From Spizellomyces punctatus DAOM BR117 (Eukaryota; Chytridiomycota; Chytridiomycetes; Spizellomycetales; Spizellomycetaceae): DNA of 64,000 bases. The stretch's first letter is position 1, and each line of letters begins with the position of its first letter. The stretch lies in the NCBI RefSeq assembly GCF_000182565.1, contig NW_015971540.1:868476-932475 (forward strand), in the 5' to 3' direction. Shown in pieces: positions 33,417 to 45,566 of the stretch. The notes below the pieces were generated by a model, which made no database searches, had not been told where the DNA came from, and saw nothing but the letters and a program-made list of their open reading frames with translations. The translations under genes and the position numbers were made by a program.

Positions 33417-35075
33417 ATGCTTACAGACGTGAACGTCACCGCAAGCGACGCCCCCGCCAAGCTCTCCAGAAAAGCCAGAAGAGCTCTGCAAAAGTCTCCA
33501 GCCTCGCCCGAGTCGTCTACTACAACCGCACAAAACTCCGAAATTAATCTTCTCGCAATCACAGAAGATGAACCCGATGCAAGATCTTCAGAGGCAAAGA
33601 GCCCATATGTTGAGGTCATCAATAAGAAGCTGCGCGCATTGAAGAAAAAGCTGGTAAGCCGCGCTTTGGACCTGTTCACACCAGATCTGTACTTTCCCTA
33701 AATCTCCATTATAAAGACCAAGGTGGAGAAGTATGAGCAGTTGGAAAAGAAAGACCTCAACCAGGACCAAATCCAAGCTCTCGAAAGGAAGCCGGAAGTG
33801 GTTTCAGCGGTGAAAGAGTTGGAAGATGTTGTCAAACAGATTACTGTGACAGAGGCAGAAGAATCCAAAATTCAGCAGGAGAAACAACAAGCATTCGAAC
33901 AGACGGCGCAATTGCGGGTTGAACGAGCAGTGCAAGAAGTGAAGGTTAGTGGTCGTTAATCAGGTTTATGAATCATGATATTAAAACAAGAGCATAGGCT
34001 GCGTCCTCACGCACCACACGGGAGATACTGCAACTCTTCTATGTCCTGAACATCGCCTTACCAAATATTGTTACTTCAAATCTTCCAATCACAGACGAGC
34101 AATATAATGCGCTGGCGTATTTCCGTGCAGTCATCACCGGCGTGGGACTTGAGCAGGGGGACAGGTAAGGGAGCAACTTCACAAGGCAGGTGTCTCTGGT
34201 TGTGACTCAAGCCCTTTCGCAGTACCGAAGACTTTTTACAATCTGCTGAGGCCAATTTGCATAAATATTTGGAACGTCAAGAGGAGCCTTTTGTACATGG
34301 GGTCACTTACAGTCAGCTAGCGGCGGTAGTGGACACAATTCTTAACCCGCCTGCCCCGCCGAAGTTTGGAACCGAGAACTTCGAGGACGCTATCCTAGAA
34401 GAACCGACTGCGGAGGACGCGGGACTTCCAGAGGAAGAACGAGACCACGGTACCGGGCATTCAATCGCTTCCAACCTTGGTACCATCAGTTTCTTCAATC
34501 CCAGTGAAGTCTTGGGTAAGTGTAACCAAGAGTCGTGTAGAAACAATTTGCTTGATATGATGCTTCACAACCGATTAGTCTTGAAGACGCAAACTGGTTA
34601 AAACATGCCTGTGACTGATCAAAGCAAAGCTGGACCAAAGCACCGATGGGCTATATTGGCTTGTTATTAAAATCCCAACGTCCACTTAGGTATTACGACT
34701 GAAACCACAGAGATTTCCACGGAAGAGAACGGGATCAAGACTGATCTCATAGTGGAAACCATTACTGTGGTCACTCCAGAAGCTCAAAAGCCAGCTGCGT
34801 CCGAAAAGGCGGAGCCGGCTGCAAGTGGAGAGGTGCAGGGCGAGGAAGGCGGTGTGGGGATAACTCAAGGCGAGCAGGAAGAGGGTGAGGGTGCAGCAGT
34901 ACCATCTCAGGAGGGCCAGCATCAAGGCAGGCAGCACAGAGGACGTGGGCGTGGAGGTTTCCGTGGGCGTGGCCGAGGTCGTGGAGGCCAAGGTGGGTAC
35001 CAAGGCCGCGGTGGCTTCCGTGGACGTGGCCGAGGCGGACCTCGTGAACACCAATCAAGGCCGCAGCCCCAGTAG
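33417..35075 (+). CDS. Caprin-like RNA-binding protein with RGG tail
   Basis: Exons 33417-33653, 33717-33944, 33998-34164, 34223-34515 and 34690-35075 give 436 residues. The helical region YVEVINKKLRALKKKLTKVE, then LEKKDLNQDQIQALERKPEV, follows the caprin homology region 1 of animal caprin-1 (IDKKLRNLEKKK...LNQDQLDAV). A further helical domain includes REILQLFYVLNIALPNIVTS. An acidic linker with ISFFNPSEVLG and a C-terminal RGG/RGRG box (about the last 55 residues) complete it. Caprins bind mRNA and G3BP in stress granules; RGG boxes bind RNA and are arginine-methylated. A G3BP-type partner is inference. Confidence 0.78.
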
Positions 35076-35188
35076 TTTAGCCAAAAGGAAACAACGCGTT
35101 CTACGCAAACGTTTCATTTCTGAGGCGGTATAATACAAGCAGCATATGCACACATTTCGTCTTATGTCTACTTCCATGTCGGTCGAGA

Positions 35189-37159
35189 CTATTTTTTGTT
35201 CAACATGTCATTGAATTCGTTCATTATTTTTCGCATTCGCTCAGCGTCCTTGTAAAAGCCAGCCTTTTCACACACTTTGTGCAAATGCTGTACTTTCCCT
35301 AGTATCCTTCGGAGCTCGCCAGCCGTCACATAGCCCCTGCGTAAGTCTCTTGAGATTTGCCGTAACCAAGACAGGTCATTTCCGAAGCCTGAGGGAAGGA
35401 TGTCACGAAATAGGAGCCAATGGTTATTGATCACCTCGAACAGGTCGGACACTGACCAAGGTGGCTTGTGCGCAACCTTGGTTCTCCATTCCTTTCCAAA
35501 CTGCCGTTGAAAAAGGACAGGGAAGGCGGCAGACATTGATCCCACGAGCGTGTCGCTTAGTTGTTTGATAATGATGTCGACCGGATCAGCTTGCCCTTCG
35601 CGATTAGTAGAGGCTCGTTCTGGGAAAATAAGAGCAGAGGATGCATTTGCGTCTGCAGAGACCAGTTCGTCGATGTCCATCAAATCGACCTGATCTTGGA
35701 CCATCCCATCAATGACGGCCTTATCTGAGTCACGCGGGGGATCAGCTGTTTTCTCCAATTTGAGGACACTCTTCTTGTTTCCGTTGTTCGGCTTCGGTTT
35801 TGCAGCAGCAGTTCTAGTCGTGTTTGATACCGCAGGAGAAAGCTCTAGTCCTCGTCTTGCTTCTGATATAAACTCCGCTGGCGACTTTTTCCAGTTTGAC
35901 ACGGTATAGATCGAATGAATCAAAGCTTTCACACAAAGGTTTTTGTCTTAAAGGCGGGGGGATGGTAAATCATAAGGTCATGGAAAGCTTCGGAACGATC
36001 ATCAAATCACCATTTGACATCAGGACCACTCTGGGGGTATACCGGACTTGCGCAAATCTGAATTCATGCGAGAGCTCAGCAATCAGGCAAAACCGTGTCC
36101 ACAACGGTGAATGGACACTTACCTACAGCATTCAAGTATCCTATCATCGTTATTCATCTGTAATCAGGAGCTTAGTACCTTCAAAACGGCAATCCCACCA
36201 GCTTCATTTAGCAACCTGAGTGAGATCCATGCCGGGGAGGTGGTCAGTTATCCTCTGTCCTTTTAATGCAGGAGCCCCTTTGAGTAACGTCTGGTATAGC
36301 AGGTCGATAGCCTGTCGAGCACAATGAGCCAATGATATCTCTGATGGAGAATCTACGACTGCCTTTCCATTGGAGACACTATCATCTGCAACAATGTTGT
36401 CTGGTCGCACGACGCGATCCTTGACGGCTGCTGCTTGTTTTCGCACAGAACCCTTGTGCGAATCCTGCACAAAAGATTATTCAACAACAAAAGAAAAAGG
36501 AATAGAGCTATTTTGATATACATTCTCACCTTGAGACTATCAAGTTCCTTTAATACGACGTATGGAAGTAGCATAATCATATCAGGTGCCGGTAATATGT
36601 CCAGAACTAGGGATAATCGTATTTATGGTAGTTGTGACAAATGACGTACACCATGAGCATTCGTACCTTGCTTGACAAACCTGTTTCAGAAGACTCATGA
36701 GTATTGCATAGATGTTCAGATATCACAGATGCCATACCGCAGATGTGATATGAGGAAACATGTATCGATGACGAACACCGCAGAATAAGGCGTTCCAGTT
36801 TTGTCCAGTTCCATCTGCAGACATGGCAAAATGTTAGCTCTTTGGCTAATGGTAGCTTCATATGGTGGGGTTGGATATACCGGATCAAGAAGCCGATCCA
36901 CTTGACACGGCCCCGGTCCCGCCGTAAGCGAGCCCGTTCCACCGATCAGTTGTACATCATAACTCGGCGGTACAGTGGCGCGTCGGAAACTTGCGATTTC
37001 CTCGGTAAAGGCCTATTCATCGACGACGATGTGTATAGATCACTGAGAGCCTTCCAAGCTGCAACTTTGTAATGCTTCAAGCCGTACCTGCTGTAGCTCT
37101 TCATCGTCAATGTCCATAGGGAGTACATCATCGTTGTCCACAGGTGATAAAAGCGCCAT
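35189..37159 (-). CDS. Swt1-like PIN-domain endoribonuclease
   Basis: A minus-strand, multi-exon gene. The PIN domain reads SAVFVIDTCFLISHL (first catalytic Asp), LLPYVVLKELDSLK (Glu), NNDDRILECC (Asp pair) and VVLMSNDKNLCVKALIHSIY (last acidic site). The C-terminal exon continues through a Lys/Pro-rich linker to a helical domain (PPWSVSDLFEVINNHWLLFR). This matches Swt1, which cleaves and removes stalled or unspliced RNPs at the nuclear pore and during transcription. The start MALLSPVDNDDVLPMDIDDE is acidic. An in-frame ATG at 37237 would add 26 residues. The junction after the first exon could not be phased confidently, so exon limits near 36830-37090 are uncertain. Confidence 0.85.
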
Positions 37160-37473
37160 ATTGGACAGTAGCGCAGGAGGTGGCCAGATGTTGGAAGGTA
37201 TGTGAGGTGTTGGATGGTTCCAATGCTGCCCCAACATTTCCTAGATCCATGAGGAGATCCCTCCCACCTGCGAGTTACGAGGCTGGGATTAACTTTGGGT
37301 CACATAAGCTTCAGTTAATCGGCACTACTGGATCAATGTGGATCGAGTGCTACTGCGTCGACATAATAAACTGGCTGCATCCGCTTCAATCTCATGTTCA
37401 AACCACGCCCCAACAGTTGTCAGCAACGATCGTTCTCCTCAACCCATCGAGTGCTCTTCCTTATGCCGTCGTA

Positions 37474-38561
37474 ATGACCCATAAAACAACTTCCTCGTTT
37501 TTAGCCTCCGATACTCTCTGTCATGTTGCGTTTTCTTCTTGCGCCGCCGTCATTGCAAGATGCGCGGCGCACCCATTGGACACCATAAAGACTCGCATTC
37601 AATTTGCGTCTTCCACTAGTGGGACCTCAGAACCGTCCCTTGGCCAAATTCGCTCAACGGTGCGACAAGTACTTCAAAAAGAATCGTATTCTGCGCTATA
37701 TCGCGGGCTTCCTGTTGCTCTTGTATTCAGTGTACCAGCCCTTAGCGTCTACCTTGGCGCCTACGACTATTCGAAGCAAGCACTTGGGAGATGGGGGAGA
37801 CTTGGAACACACGAGTCAATGAGCGTACATGCTCTAGCATCTTGCTATGCGGAAATTCTCAGTGGCGCCCTATGGTAACAGGAAAACCTATTGATGTCAA
37901 GTGATCGAAAAGCAATAGAAACTTTGCTGAAGAATATGCTTCGGCAGGACACCTATGGAAGTGCTGAAGAATAAGATGCAAGTTCACACTGGATCTACCG
38001 CATCGATATCGTCAGGCGGACAAACGTTGCGGTTAATTCGCGGAATCTATCAACGTGAGGGTATCCGAGGTTTCTTCAAGGGATATTTTTTAGCGTTAGC
38101 CGTTTTTGTGCCTTACACGGTGAGCGGGTTTGGCCTTGCACAGAACAGTATGTAAGGAGGCTGACACTCGTTTCTTTCGGCAGATAACTTATTTTGTTGC
38201 TTATGAACAAATGAAACGACAAGCGGGTCTTGTCCTTCACGGGCGCAGAGTTGTCGATTCACAATCATCTACCCGACAACAACTTCCTTTTGGTGCTTAC
38301 GTTGTATGTTCTGGAGCATCTGGCGCGTTGGCAGGAGCTGTGTCCAATGCTCTGGATATTGTAAAGACACGAGTGCAGGCTAGCAGAAAGTCACAGAGTG
38401 CAATGTCAATCATTAGACATATGTGGATACACGAGGGACAGTGGAGGGCATTTGGCCGAGGTTTGCTGGCAAGAGTACTGTGGGTTACCCCTACTGTAAC
38501 ATTGTCAATGAGTGTGTACGAGGTGCTAAAGGACTGGAGAATACGTCAACTGGCGAGATAG
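37474..38561 (+). CDS. Mitochondrial carrier family protein
   Basis: Exons 37474-37874, 37948-38119 and 38184-38561 give 316 residues with three carrier repeats. The signature motifs are PLDTIKTRIQ in repeat 1, TPMEVLKNKMQ in repeat 2 and NALDIVKTRVQ in repeat 3, each opening an odd-numbered helix. The second halves (SALYRGLPVALVFSVP, GFFKGYFLALAVFVPYT, RAFGRGLLARVLWVTP) match the family G-x-x-P/R pattern. Repeat 3 has Ala where the kink Pro (NPLD) is usual. The substrate cannot be assigned from sequence; it may resemble SAM- or iron-type carriers. It sits in the inner membrane. It converges on the bystin gene with about 80 bp between stops. Confidence 0.92.
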
Positions 38562-38643
38562 ATACATTAGATGGAAAAGACGTGCAAAAAACAATGGCTA
38601 AGATGCGGAGGGCCAAGCCTAAATACATATACGAAGAAATTCA

Positions 38644-40080
38644 CTAAATATCCATATCAAACCGATCGTCCATCATCTCCCCTCTGCATTCCGAGTTTTG
38701 TAACTCTCGTCTGATTTCAGGGGATATCCCTTCGTGTACTTTATATCTGATAAGATCCAACAGAGCCTCCTTCTGTTCTGGAGTCATATCCTCCTTGTAC
38801 CTGAAACCAGAGCATCAGATTAGGACATCCATCATGCGCGCAGGAAATTCCGCGAAAGTACGAACCTTTGAGCGAATACGAGTAGCGATTGATGCCACAA
38901 GACTGGCAATTCGCGGGGGTCATTCTTGAATCGGATAAAGTGGAAAACGAGGGCATCTACAACTTTGAATGGTAATGCGTATTTCTTGTCAAGGAGGATT
39001 CGGATGAAAAGACTGTTTGCCCCTGGAGAGAGGATGATCTTAGCAATGCCCACGTTAGATAGAACGCCTATGGTTTGTCTTAAAAGTACCAGAGTAATCC
39101 ATTTCCGCCAACTTGAGCAGCCCGGCGGCTGAATGGAGCACAGGTATACTGACTTTTGATATTACACTGCCGATAATGGCTGCCTCGCGTAGGGTACATG
39201 TTCCGGTTTCACACAGGGGTAGCAACAGTCCTTTGAAGAAAGCCGCTGGTTTGTACAGAGACTTTTTCAGTGCCATATAAAGATGATAGTTCAACTTTTT
39301 GGTCTCTTGAATATCCTCCCGCACACGATCTAGCAGAACTAGTGCAAAGAATCTCTGCGCCATTTTCGCTTTCAAATTGGAGACAAAGATACGAGTTGCC
39401 TGGTACGTTGCTTGAGGTGTCCATTTTTCGGGATGCGTGAGGTAAAGAATATCTTCCCAATCGGCAAGCGAAGGAATGATTTTAAATGTTTTGGGAAGCT
39501 TTCCAGACTTGTATCGGCTTAGGAGAAGACCAACTTTTGTGTACACGTCGATAATCTTTTCGTTCATGGACGGTGGGACTTCTCGACCTTCTGTATCAGC
39601 ACCGGCTGCCTCTGCCGCTTGGATTTTGCTCATGATCAGGTCTGACAAGTTCATCTGTTTTCGTGGCTCTTTGGCCATAAATTTGTCAATCAACGCTTGA
39701 TCGGCTTCATCAATCTCAAAGTCCTCTTCAAATCCTTCGTACTCTTCGTACTCTTCTTCAATCTCCGCAACGTCCTCATCTGACTCCACTTTGTTGGTGA
39801 ACAATGGTCGTGCAGGGGTTAATGTGATCTTGTCAGTGTCCATCATCCTTCCCTCCCGTTCAATCTCGTCCTGTTGTTGCCGCACAATGTTGAGAATCTT
39901 TTTGGACGTCCTACTGTCCAAAAACTCGGCGCCCTTCTTGGATGTGTCATCGTCTGACCCGGTTTGGTCCTTTGGTCCTCGTCGCTTCTTTTTAGTCAGT
40001 TCAACTGAGCTGTCTTTGGCCATTTGGACGTAGAGCGGGTCATGGCGGAGACTGGATCGCTTCTTCTTTTGTACACCCAT
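38644..40080 (-). CDS. ENP1: Bystin (Enp1), small-subunit ribosome biogenesis factor
   Basis: Exons 39090-40080, 38866-39022 and 38644-38800 give 434 residues. The start [20 protein letters not shown] and acidic N-terminal region ([20 protein letters not shown]) precede the bystin domain: [80 protein letters not shown] and [20 protein letters not shown]. Enp1 is needed in the 90S pre-ribosome and in cytoplasmic maturation and export of pre-40S particles. Spliced junctions restore [20 protein letters not shown], as in homologues. The start is divergent from the ARL13B-like gene. Confidence 0.97.
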
Positions 40081-40353
40081 GTTTGCGGGAACGTCAAAGT
40101 GGGATGTGCAAGAGCTGTTCTAGCAATGGACCGACTGGCCTCGTCTGAATTTTTTTTGCCCATTAAGTCAGCAAGGGAGCAATCGAGACTGGAACCACAG
40201 CTTATACATTCGATCCGAGTATTGTGGATGACCCGTGGCTTTGGAGCGTTACCAGAACCCAGACACACCAGTTGATAAAACCATGACCGATCAGCAACTC
40301 CGACTCGACTTGCAACGATCTTCATCCCATATTTTGCATCTTGCCAAGTGACC

Positions 40354-42082
40354 ATGTCTCCGCCGTGCCAAGGTTGCTTCACATTCTTAAAGCTGACTCG
40401 ACTTGGTCGCCGACCTCGGCGTTTGGTCGTCCTTGTTCTCGGCCTTGATGGAGCAGGGAAAACCAGCGTCCTGTTACGATTGCAAGGAGGTACCACTGCA
40501 TTTCAAGTTAGATATAAAATAAACACACGATCTAAGGCAGTTTTGCATACACAGATCCGAATCAAGCGACCAAGACATCATGGGGTTTCACCACTGCAAC
40601 TGTGCCGTTTGACTTGCCAAAGAACGTCCGAGAATCAGCTGACGATGATCAGAATAAGAAGAGATCAAAGAAACAGAAACCCGACAGAGTGACAGTGACA
40701 TTGTATGATATAGGCGGTGATGTAAAGATTCGACCCATTTGGAAAAACTACTATGCAGAGGTAGGACAACAGATGAGACTTGCCCATACACTATGGAGGG
40801 ACTCATGATGTTTTCAGGCGCATGCATGCATATATGTGATCGATTCTGGAAACCGCGAACGAATTTCCGAAGCGTCTGAGGCGTTGAATGAAGTATACCA
40901 AGATCCCAGAATGAAAGGCAAACCTTTACTAATGTAGGTTTCGGCTTTGACACCTCTTTGGGCAGCTTGATTCATGTTAACACTGGTTGTGGGGATCTGC
41001 AGCCTCGCAAACAAACAAGACGCAACCAACGCCCTAACTCCGGCAGAACTGTTTGAAACTTTAAAGATCCAGCACTTGGTGCCCGAGAACAAAACCCTGG
41101 TTACAGACACTGTGAACCCGGACATTGACGGGTGGTGGGCATCGATAAAACCGTGCATAGCCAATGTTCCCGATCCTGATCTCGATGGTTCAGCCTTTGC
41201 TAGTGGTACGTCAAATGCAGACCTCTTTAGCATCGAAGGATACCTCATACACTTGTTTTTTCAGAGATGCATATTCTGCCCTTGTTCCGGGTGATCTTAA
41301 ACAGTCTCTCCACTCTGGAACCGCGATGCCGAAAGGATGTGGAGGAACAACAGGAAGAATGGGACAAGGATAGAATGGAACAAAGGAAAAGGGTGGATGA
41401 TTATCGCCAGGAGCAGGAGAAGAAGGAAAAAGCAAAGACCAAAGGCCCCGACATTGTAGGGAGTAAGGAGTTGCACAAGGAAGTCGAAACTTCACCTGTG
41501 GGATTCAATGACGAACCTGATCAAAAGAACGGCGCGACAGAGGTCAAAGGCGAATCAAAATCGACTGCCCCAACCGCAATCAACGACGGACCACAGCAAA
41601 AAGGGACATCATCAGAGGCGGTGACGGAGCATTCGGCTTCACACCCGGCAACAACCCTCTTTGGGGCAAAAAGCAAGAACAGAATATATCCAGTTTCTGA
41701 CTCTACGGAACATCACGTACAAGAGACGCCTTCTGAAACATCAGCAAAACGGTCAAACACAGTGCACCCCGAGGCAATCCTCGTCGAAAGCGCATCAACT
41801 GCCGGCATCCAGCATCCTCCATCGCCTTTTGGTGTGCCAGTGACGATTGAGAACATCCACACTGACGGACACGCTGACGGTGAGCAAAGCCCACAAGCTC
41901 CACGATTCACGCTTGGGTCGGTTCCGCCCATATCGTCACCACTAACGTCTTCCGAGTCGACGTTTGGCAGAGCGCGCATTTTAGCACCGCTTGACGAGAG
42001 TGCCCCAATGCATACGGCCAAGCCTCGGGTGCTCGCCCCTCTTGCTACGACAGCCCCGACATCTGGGGCTTTGCGATCATGA
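40354..42082 (+). CDS. ARL13B-like ciliary GTPase
   Basis: Exons 40354-40489, 40567-40760, 40818-40933, 41003-41205 and 41265-42082 give 488 residues. The Cys-containing start (MSPPCQGCFTFLK) fits ARL13B palmitoylation. G1 is GLDGAGKTS. The G3 region is LYDIGGDVKIRPIWKNYYAE, which, like ARL13B, lacks the catalytic Gln of DVGGQ and keeps IWKNYY. G4 is LANKQD. A coiled-coil follows (KDVEEQQEEWDKDRMEQRKR) and then a long proline-rich low-complexity tail ending near PRVLAPLATTAP, the same order as ARL13B. ARL13B is a GEF for ARL3 and controls ciliary membrane composition. A Lys/Arg/Asp-rich insert (about 30 residues) lies between switch I and G3. Exon 2 starts after a weak junction (KTSWGF for PTVGF). 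Confidence 0.87.
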
Positions 42083-42175
42083 TACTTCAATACTATCTGA
42101 AGGAAAAATACAACACGAACATGTATATTGATTATGTCAAGTAAATAGATGGATTCTGTACAGTCACGATCTGTC

Positions 42176-43520
<1,345 letters not shown>

Positions 43521-44183
43521 TGTTCAAATGTGTTTCCCAGATTCTCACGCCGTTGGGCAGGGTTTTTATCAAAAGGATCTACTTGGAATGGATTCGAACC
43601 GATTCTGACTCGCCATGATGTGTGTGGGCAAGGATTGGTTCAACTGGTTGTGGCGCATACGTTCACATGGCAACACAACGAGCCAATCAGCCAACGAGAA
43701 AGTCTCCGATCTGATCTCCAAAAGTCTATAAAAGGGCGACGCTTCCCGTTCCCCCCCTCTGATTTCTCTAGTCCTCCACGACGTTGACACAGATCAAATG
43801 ACCCTTTCGCCTTTTACTAAAGAGTCCTGTGTGTGAGCGTCACAACGTGGAATTGTCAATTTTTTGCCACTTCATCTTTTAGATGGAAATTACAATTTAA
43901 AGGAAGAAAACATTTTGAACATTAGGGAATTGTCTAGTAAAATCATTATAAATTTGTGAGAAACCATTAAACTGCCTAGGAAATGTCGTAGGAAAATGTT
44001 GTCTTGACGAAATAAGCTCTTACTGGCATGTTGTGAGAAGCCATTGCATGGAAGCAGCAGTTGGAAAGGTTGCGGTGACGTGCGGATCGGCAATATGCTC
44101 AATGCGTGAACTGGACGGGCTGTTTGTAGATTTCTGAAAGAAGCGATTGGCAACGGTAAAACTCTTGCCGGCCTTTTGTCTGC
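43521..44183. other. Intergenic region between divergent genes
   Basis: About 660 bp hold the promoters of the DAHP synthase (minus) and SNRNP35 (plus) genes. They contain a CCAAT box, a plus-strand TATA box and, near 43606, a 6-of-7 match to the Gcn4/Cpc1 site. A short plus-strand ORF of 12 codons starts at 43798. No RNA gene was recognised. Confidence 0.5.
43683..43734 (+). promoter_or_regulatory. CCAAT box and TATA box
   Basis: AGCCAATCAG places CCAAT at 43683-43687, and TATAAAAG lies at 43727-43734, about 40 bp downstream: canonical order on the plus strand. A start site near 43757 would give SNRNP35 a 5' leader of about 425 nt, possibly intron-containing, or mark another transcript. CCAAT can also act toward the minus-strand DAHP synthase gene. 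Confidence 0.5.
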
Positions 44184-45431
44184 ATGTGGTTTGCAAAGAC
44201 GTACAGCGCAGTCCAGGCTGGGAGCATTGACGGGACCGACACGACGCCGCATGATCACGGCATTGCACGCGCTGAAAAGGCGCATTGTAGGTTTACCCCA
44301 CAACCCCCTTTTCTGGCTTTCCAGCACGCTCATGCATCTTGTGCAGACAAGAAACCCAGCGCAGACGCCAATCTTACAAAGGATCCATTCAAGACATTGT
44401 TTGTGGGCCGACTGGGAACAGAGACAATAGAGAGTACGATCGCAATTCAGAGCGCACGCACAAAACCTCCAAATGCTGACCATTCCCTCTTGTTATGTAG
44501 GCGCTCTCGAGCGTGCCTTTGAGCGGTTTGGCAAGATTCTTAGTGTGCGTATTGTTCGACATGTTGTGACTGGCAAGTCACGCGGCTATGGATTTGTCGA
44601 GTATGATCGCGAGAGGGACTGCATGGAAGCGTACAAAGTAAGATGATACATTGAGCTCACCTAAAAAATTGTGATGCTCATAAACATGGCTACCAGCGAA
44701 TGAATAAAAGCCTCATTGATGGGCATGCCATTTTGGTGGATTACGAACGAGCGCGAGTCATGGAAGGATGGACACCGCGACGGCTAGGAGGCGGGTTTGG
44801 AGGGCGCAAGGAGTCGGGGCAACTGCGATTTGGAGCACGGGATAGACCGTTCAAGCCGCCAATGTAAGAAGGAACGAGTAACGTTTGGCGCACTTCCAAA
44901 GGGCGTAGGGCTCATTTGTCTTCTTCTTTCACTAGATATGGACATAGGGGAGAGCATCAAGCCGTGCCGGACATTGCGTTTGATCAACGATATGATGATT
45001 GTTGGCGGGAACATGCCCGCCGGGCAGCAACAGCTGGCAATCAAGAGGCGTCCACCAAGGAACCATTGAGGAGATCAAAGAGTGGCGATCATGTTTCTCA
45101 ACACCGGGCAAGTTACCGTCAAAATGCTGCATATCAACCTTCCAGTATGGAAGCTGCTGCTGCGGCAAGTCGACATGGCGCGGAAGAGGGAACATCTCGG
45201 GCGAGACACAAAAGCCATCATGAGAATTATGATCGTCAAATCTCGCGGTCAGGCGATGCTCGACATTATCGGTCGCCAGCACCCAGATCGCAAAGAGACC
45301 ATCCTGGGGACAGACAGAGGCGCTCCTACTCTAGGCATGACTCTCGTAGTCCTGATCACAGATCCTCTAGAGACAGATCATCATCATCCCAGCGCCGGGA
45401 CAGGGCGTTTTCTCGACGAGAACCGAGATAG
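44184..45431 (+). CDS. SNRNP35: U11/U12 snRNP 35-kDa protein (minor spliceosome)
   Basis: Exons 44184-44433, 44501-44637, 44697-44863 and 44936-45431 give 349 residues. The N-terminal block [20 protein letters not shown] matches the human protein ([15 protein letters not shown]). The RRM follows: TLFVGRL (RNP2), [20 protein letters not shown] and RGYGFVEY (RNP1). The diagnostic U11-35K element is [20 protein letters not shown], then [12 protein letters not shown]. The C-terminus is a long Arg/Ser/His-rich RS-like tail. The protein binds U11 snRNP at U12-type 5' splice sites. U1-70K is the closest relative but lacks the RRLGGG...ESGQLRFG block, so the assignment is firm. Confidence 0.95.
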
Positions 45432-45566
45432 TTTCCTCTTGTCGTCATGATGAACCGAAAGATTTATTTCCAATGCGACCGACCTTGTACATACGTGCTG
45501 GAACATTGGTAATGGACTGCAACGCATCCATTCCTCTTCATAGTTGCGGGACCGATATGTCATTTA

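Noticed and set aside
43580-43620. A GGTTCGAATCC-like T-loop on the minus strand suggesting a tRNA.
   Set aside because: There is no matching A box, acceptor stem or anticodon arm. Similar T-loop-like strings near 12650 and 54690 fail the same test.
44184-45431. U1-70K rather than U11/U12-35K.
   Set aside because: The N-terminal AGSIDGTD block and the ESGQLRFG element are specific to the 35K protein.
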